Source of the DNA: Parachlamydiales bacterium
GTDB lineage: Bacteria; Chlamydiota; Chlamydiia; Chlamydiales; Simkaniaceae
Direction: 5' to 3'
Assembly: GCA_030641465.1 (NCBI GenBank)
Contig: DAOWHK010000104.1
Coordinates: 1 to 8,823 of the forward strand
DNA length: 8,823 nt
The notes beneath the pieces are model-generated. The model was not told the DNA's origin and made no database searches. It was given only the letters and a program-made list of their open reading frames with translations. The position numbers and the translations under genes were made by a program. Positions 5,792 to 8,823 of this stretch are shown here, in pieces (within the stretch, counting starts at the first letter, position 1; every line of letters begins with the position of its first letter).

Positions 5792-5820
5792 TTGCAACTA
5801 TCTTTTTAGGATGCTAAAAT
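5792..5820 (+). promoter_or_regulatory. Promoter for pheT, predicting a leaderless mRNA
   Basis: TTGCAA (5792-5797; 4 of 6), a 17-nt spacer and TAAAAT (5815-5820; 5 of 6). Only seven bases (5821-5827) separate the -10 from the pheT ATG. Usual initiation 6-8 nt downstream of the -10 would therefore place the transcript start at or next to the A of ATG. Confidence 0.6.
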
Positions 5821-5827
5821 CACACGC

Positions 5828-8233
5828 ATGTTAGTATCACTTACTTGGTTAAAAGAATTTATTTCCTTCAAGCAATCTCCAGAAGAAATTGCAGCTCTTC
5901 TCATAGACGCGGGCTTAGAGGTCGATAAAATCGAAAGAACGAAACTTAGCTTTAGCGGAATTGTCTGCGGAAAAGTTCTTAATGTCACCCCTCACAAAGA
6001 CGCCGACAAACTAAATATTGCTGAAGTAACAGATGGCAGTGACACTTATCAAGTTGTTTGCGGCGCGTCTAATTGCCAAGCTGGTATCAAAGTGGCTTTT
6101 GCAAAAATTGGCGCCTGTTTAGAACTAAAAGACAACAAAAAAATCAAAATTAAAAAAGGTAAATTAAAAGGCATTGAATCCTTTGGAATGCTTTGCAGCG
6201 AAGAAGAGCTAGGTCTTGCAGATACAAGCGATGGCATCATGCACCTTCCCCCTGACACAACCCTTGGTCTCGATCTTCAAGAACTTTACTCGGACATCCT
6301 TTTTGAAATCTCACTTACTCCAAATCTTGGTCACTGCATGAGCATTCTTGGTGTTGCGCGTGAGCTTGCCGCAAAACTTGAGTGTGACATTAAAAGACCT
6401 ACTTTTTCGCTCGTAGAAGACTCAAAAAATTCCATTGAAGAAAAAATTTCCGTCACAATTAAAGATACGGAAAATTGCAATAGATATTGCTGCAGAATTC
6501 TTGAAGGCGTAACTGTCGCCCCATCTCCACCTTGGCTTATCAATCGCCTAACAAATGCTGGTGTCCGCAGCATCAACAATATTGTAGATGTCACAAATTA
6601 CGTGATGTTAGAGCTTGGGCAACCTCTTCACGCTTTTGACTATGATCAGATTGAGGGCAGCAAAATCATTATTGATTCTTCCACAAAAGAAACCTCAATA
6701 GTAACACTTGATGGAGAAGAAAGAGCGGTTCCTAAAGGCACTCTTCTCCTATCCGATGCTAAGTCTCCTATCGCAATTGCAGGGATTATGGGCTCTAAAC
6801 GTGCATCGACTGAAGATTATACGCAAAATGTATTGATAGAATCGGCTTATTTTTCAGCGCAGTCTGTTCGCAAGGGATCTAAAAAACTTAGCCTTCGCTC
6901 TGAATCATCTTCAAGATTTGAAAAAGGAGTGGACTATCATGGCGTCCAAGAAGCTCTTGATCTTGCAGTTTTTCTCATGCAAAAAGTCGCAGGCGGAAAA
7001 ATTGTTAAAAACAAGATCGACCAAAAGCCAACCCCGTTCGAAGAAAGAACGCTTACTATTCGCACAAAAAAAACCAATCAAATTCTTGGAACCTTTTTTA
7101 CCCTTCAAGAAATCGAATATCACCTTAACAATCTTAACTTCAAATCTCTCAAAAAAAATAATGATTGCTTAACGGTCTCTATCCCCTCGTATCGCAATGA
7201 TGTAGAAGCAGAGATTGATCTTATAGAAGATGTAGCAAGAATTTATGGCTATAATAATATCCCAAAATCGAATCCCAAATATTCTTCATCTAAACTTCCA
7301 AGCTCCCCTATCTATCTATTGGAGCGTGAAGTGCGAAAACGGTGCACAAGTTTTGGTCTTCAAGAATTTTTAACCTGCGATCTAATCAGCCCCAAACTCT
7401 CTAAAATTGGACTCGAAACATCTCTTGCAAGCTTTGCGCAAATTGAGGTAATGCATCCAAGCTCGATCGATCAGTCCATTCTTCGAAGCTCACTACTCCC
7501 AGGACTTCTTGCCTCCATAAAAATCAATCAAGACCATAAACAAACAGATATTAACGCATTTGAAATCGGAAAAATTCACTTTAAAAATAACGAGAATTTT
7601 ACTGAGAGGATGGCTCTTGCAATTGTTCAATGCGGGACTACTCAGCCATATCATTTTCAAGCAAAAGAGAAATCCGCCGACTTTTATGGCCTCAAAGGAA
7701 TCATCGAAAACCTTCTACATACACTCAATATCGAAACATTTTCGTTTAAGAAAAGCAGCCTTTCTTCCTTCCATCCTAATAAACAAACAGCCATTTATTC
7801 AGGAGAAACCCTTATTGGATCAATGGGTGAAATTCACCCTGAACAATTGTTAATGCTTGATATAAAAAAAAGCGTCTTTTTTGCACAAATAGATCTGCAA
7901 GATTTACTCGCCTTAAAAAAGCGCAGTACTCAAATGACACCACTTGCTCAATTCCCAGAATCGGACCGAGACTGGACGGTTTCATTAAAAAAAGAGACTT
8001 CGCTTAGTGTATTTTACAAAGCACTTGAGAGCTTTACAAGCAAACTCCTTAAAGAAACAGTCCTTTTAGATATCTATGAAGATGAAAAAATTGGAAACGA
8101 TCGAAAAAATGTAACCTTCCGCTTTTCCTACCGTGACGATAAAAAAACCATCGAGTATAATAAAGTAGAAAAAGAACATAGTAGACTCAAAAAAGCCATA
8201 GAAGACTCTCTTCAAGACTTCATTCTTTCTTAA
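5828..8233 (+). CDS. pheT: Phenylalanyl-tRNA synthetase beta subunit
   Basis: A full-length 801-residue PheT (the family is usually near 800). With PheS it forms the cytosolic (alpha-beta)2 enzyme that charges tRNA-Phe; PheS carries the active site and PheT the editing and tRNA-binding parts. Domains in order: N-terminal segment MLVSLTWLKEFISF; EMAP-like tRNA-binding OB domain (about 42-150, with HKDADKLNIAEV and GMLCSEEELGL); B3/B4 editing domain (about 210-385, with NNIVDVTNYVMLELGQPLHA and SLRSESSSRFEKGVD); B5 domain (about 405-478, with the metal-ligand pattern D458...E462-x-D464-x-x-E467-D468 before VARIYGYNNIP); catalytic-like core (about 495-690); and C-terminal ferredoxin-like anticodon-binding domain (about 708-800, starting QFPESDRDWTV). 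The last ligand position is D where E is common, a mild change. pheS is not beside it, as in Chlamydia. There is no ribosome binding site before ATG 5828, and several A8 runs occur within the gene. Confidence 0.97.
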   Translation: MLVSLTWLKEFISFKQSPEEIAALLIDAGLEVDKIERTKLSFSGIVCGKVLNVTPHKDADKLNIAEVTDGSDTYQVVCGASNCQAGIKVAFAKIGACLELKDNKKIKIKKGKLKGIESFGMLCSEEELGLADTSDGIMHLPPDTTLGLDLQELYSDILFEISLTPNLGHCMSILGVARELAAKLECDIKRPTFSLVEDSKNSIEEKISVTIKDTENCNRYCCRILEGVTVAPSPPWLINRLTNAGVRSINNIVDVTNYVMLELGQPLHAFDYDQIEGSKIIIDSSTKETSIVTLDGEERAVPKGTLLLSDAKSPIAIAGIMGSKRASTEDYTQNVLIESAYFSAQSVRKGSKKLSLRSESSSRFEKGVDYHGVQEALDLAVFLMQKVAGGKIVKNKIDQKPTPFEERTLTIRTKKTNQILGTFFTLQEIEYHLNNLNFKSLKKNNDCLTVSIPSYRNDVEAEIDLIEDVARIYGYNNIPKSNPKYSSSKLPSSPIYLLEREVRKRCTSFGLQEFLTCDLISPKLSKIGLETSLASFAQIEVMHPSSIDQSILRSSLLPGLLASIKINQDHKQTDINAFEIGKIHFKNNENFTERMALAIVQCGTTQPYHFQAKEKSADFYGLKGIIENLLHTLNIETFSFKKSSLSSFHPNKQTAIYSGETLIGSMGEIHPEQLLMLDIKKSVFFAQIDLQDLLALKKRSTQMTPLAQFPESDRDWTVSLKKETSLSVFYKALESFTSKLLKETVLLDIYEDEKIGNDRKNVTFRFSYRDDKKTIEYNKVEKEHSRLKKAIEDSLQDFILS

Positions 8234-8246
8234 AACCTCCTAATGC

Positions 8247-8302
8247 AACCCATTCGAAAAAAAGGTTGAAGAAAAGAGCCAAGTGGGTAATGGTAATGGG
8301 TT
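8247..8302 (+). repeat. 8-bp inverted repeat between pheT and the lipoprotein gene
   Basis: AACCCATT (8247-8254) is matched perfectly by AATGGGTT (8295-8302), with a 40-nt loop. A competing shorter stem, CAACC (8246-8250) with GGTTG (8264-8268), uses the same left arm. There is no T run after either stem, so this is not a standard terminator. The 115-nt spacer shows no convincing promoter. Confidence 0.3.
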
Positions 8303-8336
8303 ATATCAATGAACAAAAAAATTAAAGACTTAGATT

Positions 8337-8343
8337 AAGAGGA
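8337..8343 (+). promoter_or_regulatory. Ribosome binding site of the lipoprotein gene
   Basis: AAGAGGA, 5 nt before ATG 8349. It supports this start, which also gives a proper lipoprotein signal peptide. Confidence 0.6.
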
Positions 8344-8348
8344 CAAGA

Positions 8349-8823
8349 ATGAAGAGCAATTTCATTTTGATGATTGGTACAGTAGGCATATTAATGTCTG
8401 GATGTCAAAACTCAAAAAACAAAAACGATGAAGTGATCTCTCAACGTTATATTCATAAATATGGATATGATGTTTCTCAAGAAGAATGGGAACGAGCTGA
8501 TTATCCAGGCCAAGTCATTACAACACTTCGCAATGGAGTTACAATTACTGCAACGTATGAAGATAACGTACTAAACGGTCCAACTACATTTACATTTCCT
8601 CATACACAAACATTGGAATCTTCCAGCGTTTATGAAAAAGGAAATCTCATAAAAAAATTATCCTATAACATCCGAGGGATTCCTGTGCAGGAAGAAGTTT
8701 TTTTATCACCAACGCATATAAAAACAACCAAATGGTATCTAGATGGCACACCTATGTGCGTAGAAGAAAAATCCTTTGACGAACTTCTTGATGGGCGGTA
8801 TTACGACTCAAAAAATGAAATGA
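8349..8823 (+). CDS. Lipoprotein with YwqK/MORN-like repeats, C-terminus cut by the window edge
   Basis: Open from ATG 8349 to the end of the window: 158 complete codons, no stop. Residues 1-19 form a lipoprotein signal peptide: K2, a hydrophobic run (FILMIGTVGILM), then L-M-S-G-C19. Cys19 is the predicted lipidation site, although methionine replaces the usual leucine at -3. The mature start is polar (QNSKNKND). From about residue 55 come weak repeats of 20-25 residues with the YwqK look: LRNGVTITATYEDNVLNGP, VYEKGNLIKKLSYNIRGIP and WYLDGTPM. It is probably anchored in the outer membrane or the periplasmic face of the inner membrane. It follows pheT by 115 nt. From memory a hypothetical gene also follows pheT in C. 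trachomatis (CT476), but I cannot confirm they are homologous. The function is unknown. It shares a repeat type, not overall sequence, with the protein at 1-720. Confidence 0.8.
   Translation, partial: MKSNFILMIGTVGILMSGCQNSKNKNDEVISQRYIHKYGYDVSQEEWERADYPGQVITTLRNGVTITATYEDNVLNGPTTFTFPHTQTLESSSVYEKGNLIKKLSYNIRGIPVQEEVFLSPTHIKTTKWYLDGTPMCVEEKSFDELLDGRYYDSKNEM

Noticed and set aside
5766..5797. Promoter for the LysM gene sharing the self-complementary TTGCAA
   Set aside because: The best -10 (TAAAAA) needs a 19-nt spacer; too weak to annotate, though the -35 symmetry is noted.
6049..6594. Minus-strand open frames within pheT
   Set aside because: They are antisense to well-conserved PheT domains and are shadows of its codon use.

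Overview
The window looks like an AT-rich chromosomal segment from a member of the Chlamydiota, probably an environmental (amoeba- or arthropod-associated) lineage rather than Chlamydia itself. The argument is gene content and order: recO, yidD, a LysM membrane protein, pheT without pheS beside it, then a lipoprotein. From memory this resembles the recO-to-pheT neighbourhood of C. trachomatis, where pheS is also elsewhere. I could not run an alignment, so the phylum is a reasoned inference and the genus is open. I saw no insertion sequence, integrase, phage gene or CRISPR array.

Left block, minus strand (1-3347): a good promoter drives tRNA-Arg(UCG). It is followed closely by hpf (long ribosome hibernation factor), a stand-alone HsdR-N / PD-(D/E)xK nuclease-fold protein, a DUF115/MptE-like protein and a YwqK-type repeat protein that runs off the left edge. 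The protein genes are separated by 3 nt, overlap by 4 nt (ATGA) and overlap by 14 nt, so they form one tightly coupled operon. An A9 run near the end of the nuclease gene could shift reading into the DUF115 frame with no intervening stop.

Middle block (3399-4616): recO on the plus strand, a short spacer holding a possible small broken or slippage-dependent ORF, tRNA-Leu(GAG) on the minus strand, and yidD on the plus strand. tRNA-Leu and yidD diverge from one symmetric TATAAT/TATTAT element. The end of yidD overlaps the end of the convergent LysM gene by 47 bp.

Right block (4570-8823): the LysM membrane protein (minus) and pheT (plus) diverge from an 80-90 bp spacer. The pheT promoter lies so close to the ATG that the mRNA is predicted to be leaderless. 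After pheT comes a lipoprotein with YwqK-like repeats that runs off the right edge.

Most genes serve housekeeping roles: translation (two tRNAs, PheT, HPF), recombination (RecO) and envelope assembly (YidD, LysM protein). The least explained parts are the nuclease-fold/DUF115/YwqK cluster behind hpf and the two repeat proteins.
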